Below are positions 10,939 through 25,500 of a DNA stretch of 35,339 nucleotides, in pieces. A program made the translations under genes and the position numbers. Each line of letters opens with the position of its first letter. The stretch's first letter is position 1. The notes beneath the pieces were generated by a model that was given only the letters and a program-made list of their open reading frames with translations, was not told the DNA's origin and did no database searches. The stretch is from Paraglomus occultum (lineage: Eukaryota; Glomeromycota; Glomeromycetes; Paraglomerales; Paraglomeraceae), in the NCBI GenBank assembly GCA_910592205.1, contig CAJVPJ010000204.1, positions 1-35,339 of the forward strand, in the 5' to 3' direction.

Positions 10939-12562
10939 ATGGATCTTTCGAACGTTGTCAAGAACTTTGAGTTGCCAAAGGCAGTCAAGAACTTTGAATT
11001 ACCACAAGCAGTCAAAAACATTGAATTACCGCAAGCAGTAAAGAACATGGAGTTGCCACAAGCGGTAAAGAACATGGAGTTGCCACAGGCAGTAAAGAAC
11101 ATGGAGTTGCCGCAAGCAGTAAAGAACATGGAGTTGCCGCAAGCAGTAAAGAACTTTGAATTACCGCAAGCAGTAAAGAATATCGGGCTCTCTGAGACTG
11201 TGAAGAAGATTGATATTCAAGGTGCTATAAAGAATGCAGAAGATGCAGTCAAGAATATAGATATACAAGGCGCATTAAAGAATGTCGACGAAGCAATGAG
11301 AAGCATTGACATCCAAGGCGCCGTGAAAAATGTTTCAGAACAGATGCCACAGAATCAACATACGAGGCGATTATCTTGTAAAAAGCTAAACATTTATTGT
11401 ACTGTTTCAATTGTTGGCTACTTTATCAACATTCCTAATCGTCCTTTTAATAATAGTGCTTGCTTCTTCGGCCTTGACGAGTGTTAGCTCTTTAACGGGT
11501 GTGATTCGACAAAGAGTCGAGGAAACCACAAAGAATTTTCAAAGTGAACATCAGCAGTTTGTTCGTTCAATGAAAGAAGAAACAAAAGTGTCGAGGGCTG
11601 GAACACGTAAGGTTTTTGTTTTGAATGCACTTTGTGATTTAATAAACGTGCTACAATTCGATACTTTTTTTATGGAAATAATAGAGGCAGTCGCTCCTTG
11701 GGAAGGATTACCAGAAGAGGAGGAAATGAAGAAACAGATCTTGGCTCTATCAAAGGTATTCGGAAATGTCGCCTTTCGTATGCGTCTCTTCTTGATTTAA
11801 CAGAAGCTTACTATCAATCTATAAGGATGTTCGTAATCTTACAATGCCACCGCCTGAAAATACTAGTTTTCAATTTGACATGGCCGTACATTCAGCTACG
11901 GCCATGGCTGTACTGGAACATGATCCTGTGCTGAGTCGCCTGCGTTTTCAGCTTGTTCCTGCAAAGTAAGGCGAATCTTTTTTGTATCCAATAACATAAA
12001 CGTATTATAATCATTAACCACTGTCCTCTAACATATTTGCAGGATCGAAGAGGAAATGTTTTGGCGTAATTACTTTTATCGTGTATCGCTAATAAAGCAG
12101 ACTATGTTAGGATCTATCGATGCCGTTGTGTTAGAGAAGGAAGTTTATCATAAAGATGATAACGAGAGTGAGGAAGAATCTCCAGATTCCACGTCAAAGG
12201 AGAAGGCGACGGGCAAGGTATTATTGATCTTTTGCTTTGTTGGTCTAATTATATGATTAAGGATGTTATTAATACATGTGTGCTTGGCCGACGCAGGAGG
12301 ACGGAGCCGAGGTATTATTTGATGCAAATAAGTCTGGCGACGCTTCAGGTGGTTTTTTCAAACTAGTAATTTGACGATGGCAAACTTATTTATGCTATGA
12401 AAGCTAACGTTACTTAATTTCTTAGACGATTGGATTGATAACGAGCTTGCAAAAGCAAACGCCTTTGACGATTCGACGCTAGCAAAAGGAACTGGTTTAG
12501 TTGACGAGGAACTTGAAGTCCCAGAAGATTGGGAGGATCAAATGAAAGCTTTGCTTCCGTAG
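10939..12562 (+). CDS. BSD-domain protein with N-terminal 9-residue repeats
   Basis: Exons 10939-11377, 11457-11606, 11685-11755, 11826-11965, 12043-12217, 12297-12348, 12426-12562 give 387 codons. Residues 6-86 are nine near-identical units of the form AVKNxELPQ, followed by looser copies with IDIQGAxKN. Next comes GVIRQRVEETTKNFQSEH, then APWEGLPEEEEMKKQILALSKD, typical of fungal BSD proteins. The BSD domain spans about 238-290 and ends in the diagnostic FW..YF pattern (MFWRNYFYRV). The tail is acidic (NESEEESPDS, DDWIDNEL, VPEDWEDQ). BSD domains occur in TFIIH p62 and in synapse-associated-like proteins; this architecture fits the second, poorly understood group. The first intron's acceptor (11456) was chosen because it alone keeps frame. 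The gene meets AFG2 tail to tail. Confidence 0.9.
10954..11196 (+). repeat. 27-bp coding minisatellite, nine units
   Basis: Nine tandem 27-base units inside exon 1 of the BSD gene, coding VVKNFELPK, AVKNFELPQ, AVKNIELPQ, four AVKNMELPQ, AVKNFELPQ and AVKNIGLSE. The central units are nearly identical in DNA as well as protein, which points to recent duplication or gene conversion. The unit length keeps the reading frame whatever the copy number. Confidence 0.95.
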
Positions 12563-12721
12563 TATATTCAAGTGTCATTTTTAGTTGGCTTAGCTATAAG
12601 AACGATAGCATTAGTGTTTGAAATGTTAACGCCAAATTATGCTTATTGGATTACATATTGTGTACTGGTTATAAAATTGTTATTTAATGCATTTTAATTT
12701 GTACAGTATTTATGATTAAAA

Positions 12722-16297
<3,576 letters not shown>

Positions 16298-16652
16298 GTT
16301 GGAAAACGATGTAAGACTGGCTACTTTTATGCTTTTTAATAGCGATCTAAACGACCAATGAGAAATCGCCTAATTAACGTGGGTTACATATCGATAGATG
16401 CTTCAAAGCAGTTCTCACAAAATAATATAGTCTTTCCCAACACGCTATTTGGCATGAGACGGCAGCTTTGTAACAATGTTATACATTACAAACTAAAATA
16501 ATCCTGACATCACTCAATTAAGTGTGTTGGCGACATCATGATGGATGTGAAAAGTCACATAAGATGACTGCTTATTTATTAGACTTTTGTAGATGCCAAG
16601 CGTACGTAAACGAAACCCAAAAGCGTGTATTATATTGACGTAAAGAAGACTG
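16298..16652. other. Spacer between AFG2 and the eL38 gene
   Basis: Both neighbours are on the minus strand, so this holds the AFG2 promoter and the 3' untranslated region of the eL38 gene. No further coding signal. Confidence 0.6.
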
Positions 16653-17169
16653 TCATTTATTTTTCTTTTTGGGTTCCCCGACAACAGTGACCTCAAGACC
16701 TGGTTCAGAAGATTCATCAGTATTAAAATTATAACAAAATCTTAATTTCAAAAAGGAAAAGATCCCAACCGGGTGGAAGCGATTTCTTCAATTTTTCCGC
16801 CTTTTCTAAATCGTCCATAACGAGTGTATATAAATATTTTGAGCATCGAAGCTTGAACTTGGTCTTCGTTCCATTCTTTTTAATGCGGGCGGCTAAAATA
16901 ACGGGGAAAACATCATAATCGATCAGAAAAAAACCCGATCCGAGACCGACGCTGGGTAAATCTATGATACTCTGGAGAATTCGGCTCTAATCAGACTCGG
17001 TACATACACTTTGCGCTTTTCCTTATAGCGACCTTAAGAAATTCTTTAATGTCTGTTATTTGCTTTGGCTGTATTAAGAGCGACCAGAAAAGTAGATTGT
17101 TAAATGAGAATTGACCACTTTACGTCGTTTGCTGATTGAATACAAACAAGTTGATGGATGACTCACCAT
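16653..17169 (-). CDS. RPL38: 60S ribosomal protein eL38
   Basis: Small structural protein of the large ribosomal subunit. Exons in reading order: 17167-17169 (the start codon alone), 17008-17068, 16770-16892, 16653-16699; 77 codons. It reads [11 protein letters not shown], then [30 protein letters not shown] and [14 protein letters not shown]. This follows the family through its whole length, with a slightly longer basic tail (EPKKKNK). The start was chosen because ATG is followed at once by a strong GTGAGT donor and the next exon begins with the conserved PK. Divergent from the HAD gene. Confidence 0.95.
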
Positions 17170-17741
17170 CTTGAATAGAACGACAAAACCGACGAGAGGA
17201 GGATTTAATATAAATTTGATTAGATATTTGATGAATTTAATTGTGACGTCATCAAACACAGCATTTTGTGCGACGATTGATAATTAGAAATATTAATATC
17301 AATATTAATATTGAAACTTTAAATAGGTGTTGAAATCCAACATGCTGACATAGTGATATGTGTGTCATGACTATTATTCAACAACGATATCAGCGGAATA
17401 GCTCAATTCCAGAATAGCGGGATAGTGGTTTTCGTTTGTATGATATAAATAAGCTGGTTTTGATCAAAACTTCCTTTTTCATGTCTGTGTGTTGTGGGGG
17501 ATAGGGGAGAATGGGAACAATGGGAAGAATGAAAAAATAATCCCAGAATTAAGAAAATTTAATAGTATTTAAAGTCAGCCTTTTTTATTGTTCTCTTCAA
17601 CGCCTGAGTATTCGCAATTTTCAGATCTGAATATTATTACCAACATAATAATTATGTGTCACTTATGCACTGAATAATCATTGGCCAAATATTATGACAT
17701 TCCCCCCACTTTTGAGAGAATGACATAGACAAGATCACAGC
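17170..17741. promoter_or_regulatory. Divergent spacer between eL38 and HAD genes
   Basis: About 570 bases carrying the promoters of both genes. It has a self-complementary AT stretch near 17288-17312 (ATATTAATAT twice, separated by two bases) and a purine-rich G/A stretch near 17496-17540. No coding signal. Confidence 0.5.
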
Positions 17742-18920
17742 ATGCCAGCGTATAAGGCAGTAATATTCGACATAGGCGGTGTATGTGTGGGCTCTCCCTT
17801 TCAAGGGATTGCGAAATATGAGCGCGAGCATGGTTTACCGCCTAATTACATTAATGTGGCTATGTATGTTGGTTATTTGATCCAAGAATTACATGAGAAT
17901 TGTGTTTCAAGTGAAATTGGTCCATTTATGTAGAGTAAACCGTGGAGAGAATGGCGCATTTCAGGTTGGATTGTATTTGCTATTGTCAGATATTTTTGTA
18001 CTGAATTTAATTTGTGTAATTTCGTAACGAAGCGTTTGGAAAGAGGCGAATTAGATCTTAACGCGTTCTACGATCTCTTTGGAAAAGAATTGTCTGATCC
18101 AAAAAATTTCGAATATTACAAAGAATATCGGCGTTTGAAAAAAGGTTGGTGTTGATAATGATTCATATTGCCTTCCACATTCTCACCAACAGATTTGACA
18201 AACTTGCATGTAACAGTTCCAGAAGAGATTTTTCCAGACCGAAGTTTATCTGATTCCTTCATAATAGACGGCAAAGAACTTTTTCGTGCCATGATGGCAG
18301 AAGCCTCACGAGTTGATCCTGTGGTCTTCTCTGCTCTACAAAAACTTCGAGCGAGCAATCGATTCAAACTTGCGGCCCTCACCAACAACTTCTTTCTGCC
18401 TAAAGATGTTGTTGGCTTGCTTGGTGATGCGCCAGAGAAGTTGAAGAATATCTTTGACGAATTTATAGAATCGAGTGTTGTGGGATTGAGGTCAAGATCA
18501 TAAGTGTCTGTTTGTATCTGTTGAATCGCCAGTAGGTGCTGACCCTTTTCAATAGGAAACCTGATCCTCGATTTTTTTTGTATGCCTGTGAGAAACTTGC
18601 AATACAGCCAAGCGATGCTGTATTTTTGGATGACATCGGAATGTAAGCATTTTTATCCGTTTATATTTGTAACCGCAATTGTTTTGAAGATGCCTATTAA
18701 CGTTATACAACCGCAGTAACTTGAAATCTGCCAGTGAATTAGGAATGAAGACTATAAGTAAGTTGTTGTGTATTATGTTATTAATCTACTCACAAGTTGG
18801 TCACTTTTACTAATTAAAACATTGAATGAAGAAGTTGAACTGGGAAATTCTCGAAAAGCTATAAAAGAGTTAGAAAATGTCTTAAATATTGAGTTGTTAG
18901 ATGAAGACTCTAAATTCTAA
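17742..18920 (+). CDS. HAD-superfamily hydrolase (subclass IA, ACAD10/epoxide-hydrolase N-domain-like)
   Basis: Exons 17742-17863, 17934-17964, 18033-18144, 18193-18490, 18556-18642, 18717-18757, 18832-18920; 259 codons. The HAD motifs are in order: motif I FDIGGV (D10), motif II ALTNN (T152), motif III lysine in RKPDPRFF (K189), motif IV FLDDIG (D213, D214). GLPPNYIN near residue 36 and RGENGAFQRLERGEL near 45-60 are typical of the ACAD10 and soluble epoxide hydrolase N-terminal phosphatase branch. Motif I is DxG and not the usual DxD, so the acid/base aspartate is missing, as in several members of this branch. Phosphatase activity is therefore uncertain and no substrate can be inferred. Its 3' end lies only 59 bases from that of UTP25, transcribed towards it. 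Confidence 0.88.
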
Positions 18921-18979
18921 TTATAAGCTTGGGTTCGATTACAACGGTGTATTATTACATTCCATAACATTTTTATTAT

Positions 18980-21430
18980 TTATGACAACAAAAAGACATT
19001 TTTTTCATTCTGAATCATACGCTGAACTCTATTTGTTCCCACTACTCTTTCCATGCGTAACTGATCGTATTTAGTAAACAAAATATGACAGCTAATGGCC
19101 TCGTCTTCTTTTTCCTCACTACCAGCCTTTAATGATAACATATTCACAAGCTCAGAGTAAAAATGACTATGATCAGGAAGAGCGTAGAATAGAATATGCC
19201 GAATCCCTCGTATTACGTATCTACAGAGTAATAGATATCGTTATTCTCATAATGTAATGAATCAAGATTAGAGATTCTATACCCTACCTTCGGAAGTAAT
19301 GAAATCGCTCCGTAAGTAACAAGTAGCTTCGATGACCGTTAAAGAAATGACCACGAGCCCTTGCGATATCTGAACCTGAAGAGTAACTATGGAATGCCAT
19401 TGATTAATAGATTCAATCATACGGTTTATGAAGATGGTAATGGTCATACATACTCTTGCAAACTTGTGAACGAATACTCGTTATCCTGAAAATAGTTTCG
19501 TATTCTCACATAGTCGAAGTACGATGGAATAAATATTGCGAAATGAGCCTTATACATCTGACGCAGAGTTGGGAATGTCTTCTCAATGAAATACTTAAAC
19601 CGCGCATCATCTGCCTCCTGCATAGACGAGCAGTCTACTCGAATAAAGATCTAAAAATAATAAAAGATTAGATTCCATCCATTTTTGCCGGCAAGACACA
19701 TACAATTACCTGATTCACGTTAGGAATAACATCTAGTATGGCGCCTTCATAAGTTTGCCTTATCTTCAATTTTCCGGCAATGTTCAGCATACGTTTATTA
19801 AACAGACTGTTCATTTCTGGTGTTAAAAAGTCAGAAAGAATAATAGTCTGACGAAGATACTTGCTTCTACCGTTACGCACGATGAATCACAAGAAAGCAG
19901 TTAGGCTCAGTTCTGTTAGACCAATATAGCAGGAGAATGTGATATGACTTGTTGGTTTTACGAACCTACCATCTAGATACCAATTCTTCACTCGACTAAA
20001 GTCACAATCATGTGCTTCTTTGGGTATCAAATTCAAATGCTCAAATATGTGCTAGAAAAACAGTAAGCGTCAGAATAGTTCATGTCAATCCCCTTTCACT
20101 TGAATGCTCACCTCAATATGATCCCAGTTTTGCATAAGAAATGCGTTGCACTGATCCAATACTACGATTTCTATAGAAGAAAGAAAGTCGAAATCGCGCT
20201 TTCTGTCTCTGTCAAGTGGCTCTGATCAATACGATTGACCAAGAATAAAAATATACTACTATAAAGTTGCATTAAACTATTCTTACTCTTCGCCTCCTAT
20301 TATTGTTCGTAGACCAAGCGGAGATGCAATGATAATATCGGATGAGTAAAACTTTGTGTAAAGTTTGACTGTTTTCCGAGTGAATTTAATTCCAAATCGA
20401 AACATGTCATCAATGTTTCCTTTAAATGTTGCCACGTAATCCGCTACATATAAGGATTAAGTTAACACGAAATGTCAAAGTTCAACTGAACTAATGGAGC
20501 GCAATGCGTATACCTGGTTTAGTCGATTCAATCTCTTCTTCATCGAAATTTGTACCGAATTCTTTTGAAAATCTCTTGCGATTTTCCTATTAGATCATGG
20601 CTGATGTTGATATCTAAAGTTTATATACGTTAAACTCACAATCACTTTTTCCCGTACCTGTTGCTGATCTTTCAGCAGACTTGTTAGAATCTCGACGATG
20701 TCTAGAGCCGAATTCCGAAAAGGTAGTAAAATCAATGCTTTGGGTCTTGTAAACCCTTGATCACGATACTCGACATCTTTTCCGACATTTTTTGCAATCT
20801 TCTCGTTATTCTTTAAAACAACGTTTCTTGTTCTACAAATCTTGGAATCAGTTAATTGACGTATAATGAGGCCGTCTACAACTGCACACTTACTTGAGAA
20901 TATGATTCACGATATGTAGTAAATAAGCCCGTCTGAGTTCAAGTGAGTTGTGAATCGTGCGATTCGTAAACAGAATGTCTTGATATTCATTTAAATAATA
21001 AAAAAATCGGCCTTGCAGTTCGGAAAAAGCTTTTTCGTCTAATCTTCGCTCTGAATTATAAGATCGAAAACTGCCATGAGATGATAAATAATAACTGAAA
21101 ACCACAGAAACAATCACATACGGTTACATTCTGACCACGATTCGCGGAGTTTCTTTTTTATCTAAGGAGAACGTTCATATCAAAGATAAATTCGAAAGCA
21201 CACACGTCCAATAAGGTTTCTTTACTCACTTTGTACGTGTCAATGCTTTCGTAATCAAATTCAGGTGGTTTGATTCCTTCATCGCTGTTGCTAACATTAA
21301 ATTTTGACACCAAGCCTAAACAGTTATCCTTAAACTTGACTGGGTCCCACTTATTTTGGTCCACTAACGATACTTTTTGATCAAAGGCGTACACGCCAAA
21401 ATGATGTTCGTAGTTATCTCGACCGTTCAT
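18980..21430 (-). CDS. UTP25: U3 snoRNA-associated protein 25, SSU processome
   Basis: Nucleolar DEAD-box-derived protein (DEF/UTP25, DUF1253) needed for 18S rRNA processing. Exons in reading order: 21204-21430, 20894-21094, 20640-20832, 20514-20586, 20287-20443, 20112-20208, 19966-20051, 19710-19866, 19454-19650, 19288-19386, 18980-19220; 575 codons. Clear family blocks are [107 protein letters not shown] and [13 protein letters not shown]. The DEAD box reads DQCN, so helicase activity is not expected, as in the rest of the family. The N-terminus is short: the acidic leader of about 150-250 residues seen in yeast and human is absent, and little room is left before the divergent gene at 21628. 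The donor of exon 1 (21203) is weak and the least certain junction. Confidence 0.93.
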
Positions 21431-21627
21431 TCCCCAAAAGCTGATATACTATGCTAATTAATAATAGCTCTGCTTTTAAATTTATTTCGATTGGTTGATC
21501 TCGAAAAATTGTTTGGTTCACGTGTGTTAAACTGGTTAAAGATATAGTCATCATGACGAAGCGCTAATCAGAATAAAAAAGCGATGGCATGCCTTGCCAA
21601 AGAACGAAGTGTTTCTGAATATCAGCA
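21431..21627. promoter_or_regulatory. Short divergent promoter, UTP25 and small ORF
   Basis: Only 197 bases separate the two start codons, so the promoters must overlap. It could also hide a first coding exon of UTP25, whose N-terminus looks short. Confidence 0.45.
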
Positions 21628-22035
21628 ATGGGTAGACGCAGCCTAAAGACTTTACCTCCTATTGGTATATATTCATATCTTTTAATTTAATCTTTACGAT
21701 CTGATCAAATTATTTCCTGCAAATTACCAAATTTAGGACGCGAACCTCATTCGGGTGTGGTGTTTCATGCCCGTCCACGGCATTACACAATCCTGGAGCC
21801 AAGTCCAGATGAACTTGACCAAAATGAAAGCAGATGGCAAGATATAGAGCATTTTGTGACTCCACCCGGTCATAGAGGTACTAGAAATGAAATCAAAATT
21901 TTTTGATGGCGCAAGTTAATGTATTAATCGAGAAAACTATTAGCGGTCGTCGGGCATTTGCAAAAAGATTGGGAAATGCAAACCAAAAAACAGGATTCGG
22001 AAAAAAACGACGATAACATCAGCAAAGGTGTTTAA
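21628..22035 (+). CDS. Unrecognised 89-residue protein
   Basis: Exons 21628-21664, 21737-21877, 21944-22035; both junctions are GT-AG and keep frame. The protein opens MGRRSLKTLPPIG, has REPHSGVVFHARPRHYTILEPSPDEL in the middle, then HFVTPPGHRAVVGHLQKDWEM, and ends in a charged, lysine- and aspartate-rich tail. There is no membrane segment or known motif. Pro-rich turns and the acidic DELDQNE patch suggest a flexible adaptor, but that is inference. An alternative upstream start at 21584 spliced at 21607 would also keep frame. AATAAA lies at 22175-22180. I do not recognise the family. Confidence 0.65.
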
Positions 22036-22203
22036 TCAGTAAACGGTGGTACAAGCTATAATCACTATATTAACCATATTATAATTAGACATGTCAAAGT
22101 GTCTCTTTCCATTAAAGGAGTCGTAGTGTCTATAGCGGATTAAGTCTATCATATCTCTATAACATAATTATGACAATAAATGGTTATTTACAAATATTTT
22201 ACG

Positions 22204-22389
22204 CTAATGTCGTTTTCTGAAAACTTCATATGCTGCAGCGAAAAGGACATTCCACCAGATAAATAATACAATCGCGATACAGATCACAACTTGAAAGCCG
22301 ATTGTCTTTAGTGACAACAAATCATCCGTTACAACCAGGAGATTTTAATATTCCGGTGTCAATATCACGAATAAAAAGATGTGATCCAT
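22204..22389 (-). CDS. Possible tiny membrane protein, or a broken one
   Basis: On the minus strand an ATG at 22389 opens MDHIFLFVILTPEY, stops at TAA (22345-22347), and the same frame continues to 22204 with a strong membrane helix (TIGFQVVICIAIVLFIWW) and a basic end (FRKRH). Removing 22306-22368 as a 63-base GT-AG intron would skip the stop in phase and give about 40 residues, a single-pass tail. Equally it may be a pseudogene or chance. No family recognised. It lies tail to tail with the 89-residue gene and overlaps nothing else. Confidence 0.25.
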
Positions 22390-22541
22390 TTCTCTGTTGT
22401 AGCCGGGTAGTAAAGTATCAGTATGAGATAATCTATTTCCAGATTTGGTAAATACAAATTGTAAGCCAATTGGGTAATAAAGCTCCGCCGCACTTCCGCT
22501 TCGCTTGTACTTGAACTTTGTACTTTTTCAACCCCTTCGAC

Positions 22542-25500
22542 ATGGGTGTTAAGGGTCTGTGGAGTTTATTAGAGCCTGTTGGACGGCCTACTAAACTCGA
22601 AGATCTTTCTGATAAGATACTCGCTATAGATATCCTTTTTCTCTAATTCTCACTAGAAAGTAACGTTTGCGGTATTTTTACGTTCGCACTGAATGCAGTT
22701 TTGGTGATAAAGCTGTTTCGTTAACTATAAGTTGAATAATAAAGGAATTCTTTTGCAATATCGTTCAATTTTTTTTACGTAATGTCCTTAATGTGCTTCC
22801 ATTTACATGCTAGTATATGGCTTCACCAATTCCTAAAGGCTATGCGAGATAAAGAAGGCAATGTACTTAAGAATGCTCATATACTCGGTTTCTTTCGACG
22901 AATTTGTAAACTGTTATTTTTCAACATAAAACCTATCTTTGTCTTTGATGGAGGCGTGCCAGCGCTTAAACGCCGCACAGTGGTTAGTGATCGAAATAAA
23001 TACTATAAATCGTCTTCAATATGTCTGTCTGAACTGTGGAGTAAAATGATTATGCACGATTAGGCTGAACGTCGTCAAAGGCGCGAAGGAGCAGCCAACA
23101 TTGTGCAAAAGACTGCTGAAAAGATGCTAGCTTCCCAATTGCGTTTAAGAGCTATTCAGGAAGTTGAAGGGACAATGTAAGATCTTAAATGAAAGGTCTA
23201 ATTACATGTACGTTTTGAGATTTAGCTAAGATTGCTTTGTTTGATACGCCGAATCTACTTTGAATAAATTAGAAATGATGAGAAGCAAAACATAGGACAT
23301 ATACCTGATAACGTTGTGTATTATGATGAGATAAACTTATCACCACATCAAAGATATAAACAAAAAAAGCATGATGAATACGACTTACCCCCGATGCAAG
23401 AAAGTTTTGAGTAAGTGAATTCTAAATATGATTCAATGCTTGAGCATCTTAACACAGACTCTTATTCACAAGTACGCATTGACAGATCGCTGTCGAAGAA
23501 AGATGATCTTCGATTTGCAACAGAGGACGATCTTAGGAGATACATTGAAGACTTTAAGGTTAAAGCGAAATTTGTTCATCTGCTTTGATTATATACAGCG
23601 CGATTCCTCTCAGTTGTCACTTCTTGACTTATTGCTTGTTATACTCGATCTGAACCAGACAGAAGACATTGACATTGACTCTGAACATTTCCGATCACTT
23701 CCAATCGAAACGCAATACGAAATCGTTAGTGAGCTACGGTTAAAAAGCCGCCGGACTTCTTGGCATCGCTTGAATACCATGGTCAAGATGGCACCAATAT
23801 CCTTATCATGACTTCATAACATTCAGGTTATTCGTTTTTGTTTTTTTCTTCAGTCGGCTTACCTTGACAATCATAAAAACACCGCTCTTGATTTCTCCAA
23901 ATTGCAAATAGAAAATCTCGTTCATAGGAACTCACTTACGCAAAAGCTGTTGGACGTTACTGGTTTGGGATCTAATTCAACAAATGGAAATCCTGTGAAA
24001 ATTGCTTCCGAGCGAAATAAAGAATATATTTTGATTAAGAACACAAGCGATAAGGGGGGTTGGACTATTGGAATAAAAGGAAGCAAAGCAGCGGGCACAA
24101 AGGCTGAGCCAGTCGAAGTGGATACGAGTTCAGATGAAAAAAGTGACGAATGGGAAGAAGCCGAACATACTGATAAGTGAGTGGGTGATGCATTGCCCTT
24201 TTATTCGATATCTATTAATTCAACTGACGGTGAGCAGACGAACTAGTGAAGTTATAGAAGTCATCAGCGACGACGACGGCGGCGGCGGCAATGACGTTGT
24301 ATTGTCAAAGAAATTGGATGAAGGCTCACTGGAAGGTGAAGCCACACTTGAGGAGATCGGTAAATATATAACAATATTCGAACCGTTTGTGATCGTTTAT
24401 TTATATTTTCCATATATCTGTAAATAGATGATGTCGTAATATACGATAGGGAAAACCTCTTGTTAAATCCTGTTGCGTATGTTCATGAAGACGAAAGTAT
24501 TTCATCGGTCATGGCTAAGTTTGGACGATTAGAACAAGACGATACCCTTTCGCATACTCACGCTCGGTCAATCTCGCCCTCGAGTTCACCAGCACCACCC
24601 TCGCCTGCTCAAAGTCCGCAAATTGTGACCTCTAATAATTTCGCTTGGTCTCCCGAAGAGCTTGACCTGCCTATAGATACCTTTTATGGCATTTGGATCT
24701 CGCGTGCACCGAATTCATTCACTGCTGAATATCCTGATCATGAAATACTAATACATGACGCAATATACAAATGGAATACGGAAGAGCTACAACGTGAACT
24801 CAATAATGTCACTAAAAAATCGGGCAAAATGAAGGATGGGGATTGTAAAACGTACGCATATTTGTATTGGGAGTGTCTATTAAAAGCAATAATCGAGCGG
24901 CGAAAGATTGAAAAGGTAGATAATTTGGAAGGCGCTGCGAAAGATACAGAAGAAGCGATGGTCGAAACCAGTTCATGGAAAGGCAAAAGTGTCGATGTAT
25001 ATTCTGTCACTCAGGCAAGTGATGATGGAGCTTCCAGAATGAAGCCAATAATCCTTGATGAATCTGATGATGATATGGGAGATTTGCCTTCCCTGTCACA
25101 AGGAAAGTCTTTGTTTTCATCAAATGCTATAGAGGTTACGTCTATAGAAGAATTTTCTGCGCAAGAGAGCATGCCATTCGATCATATCATAGCTTCTGAT
25201 AGTCCGGTCACCATACCGGAAATTACGAGGACGTCTTTTGTAGGGAATTGTAGCGTTGTAGATAGCTCTAATGATAGCGATATGGAAGAGGTCGTTACCG
25301 AGATACCACAATCAACAACATCCATCGAAAAAGTACCATCCATCGCGACTGTCCAAACTCCAAATATGGAATCACCCTTAACTCGTAACCTTTCAGTCGA
25401 GTCACCTTTTTTCACAAAACAGGCTGTATCCAATATAGACTCTGTTGCCACTATCTCATCCGCTTCTTCTTCCTCCGAAGATGAAGGCGACCTTGACAAC

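Noticed and set aside
10794-11129. Minus-strand frame with repeated FFTACGNSM units
   Set aside because: It is the mirror of the 27-base coding repeat of the BSD gene on the plus strand; openness comes from the repeat and not from coding.
21584-21646. Frame starting at 21584 (MACLAKERSVSEYQQW...), considered as the N-terminus of an APC15-like protein because LPPIG follows
   Set aside because: The W and PIG parts are in different frames with no intron room, and the downstream protein lacks the acidic APC15 tail.
22630-22690. Ordinary GT-AG intron 1 for RAD2
   Set aside because: No GT occurs before the in-frame TAA that follows GAT ATC CTT, and acceptors tested break the ASIWLHQF block.
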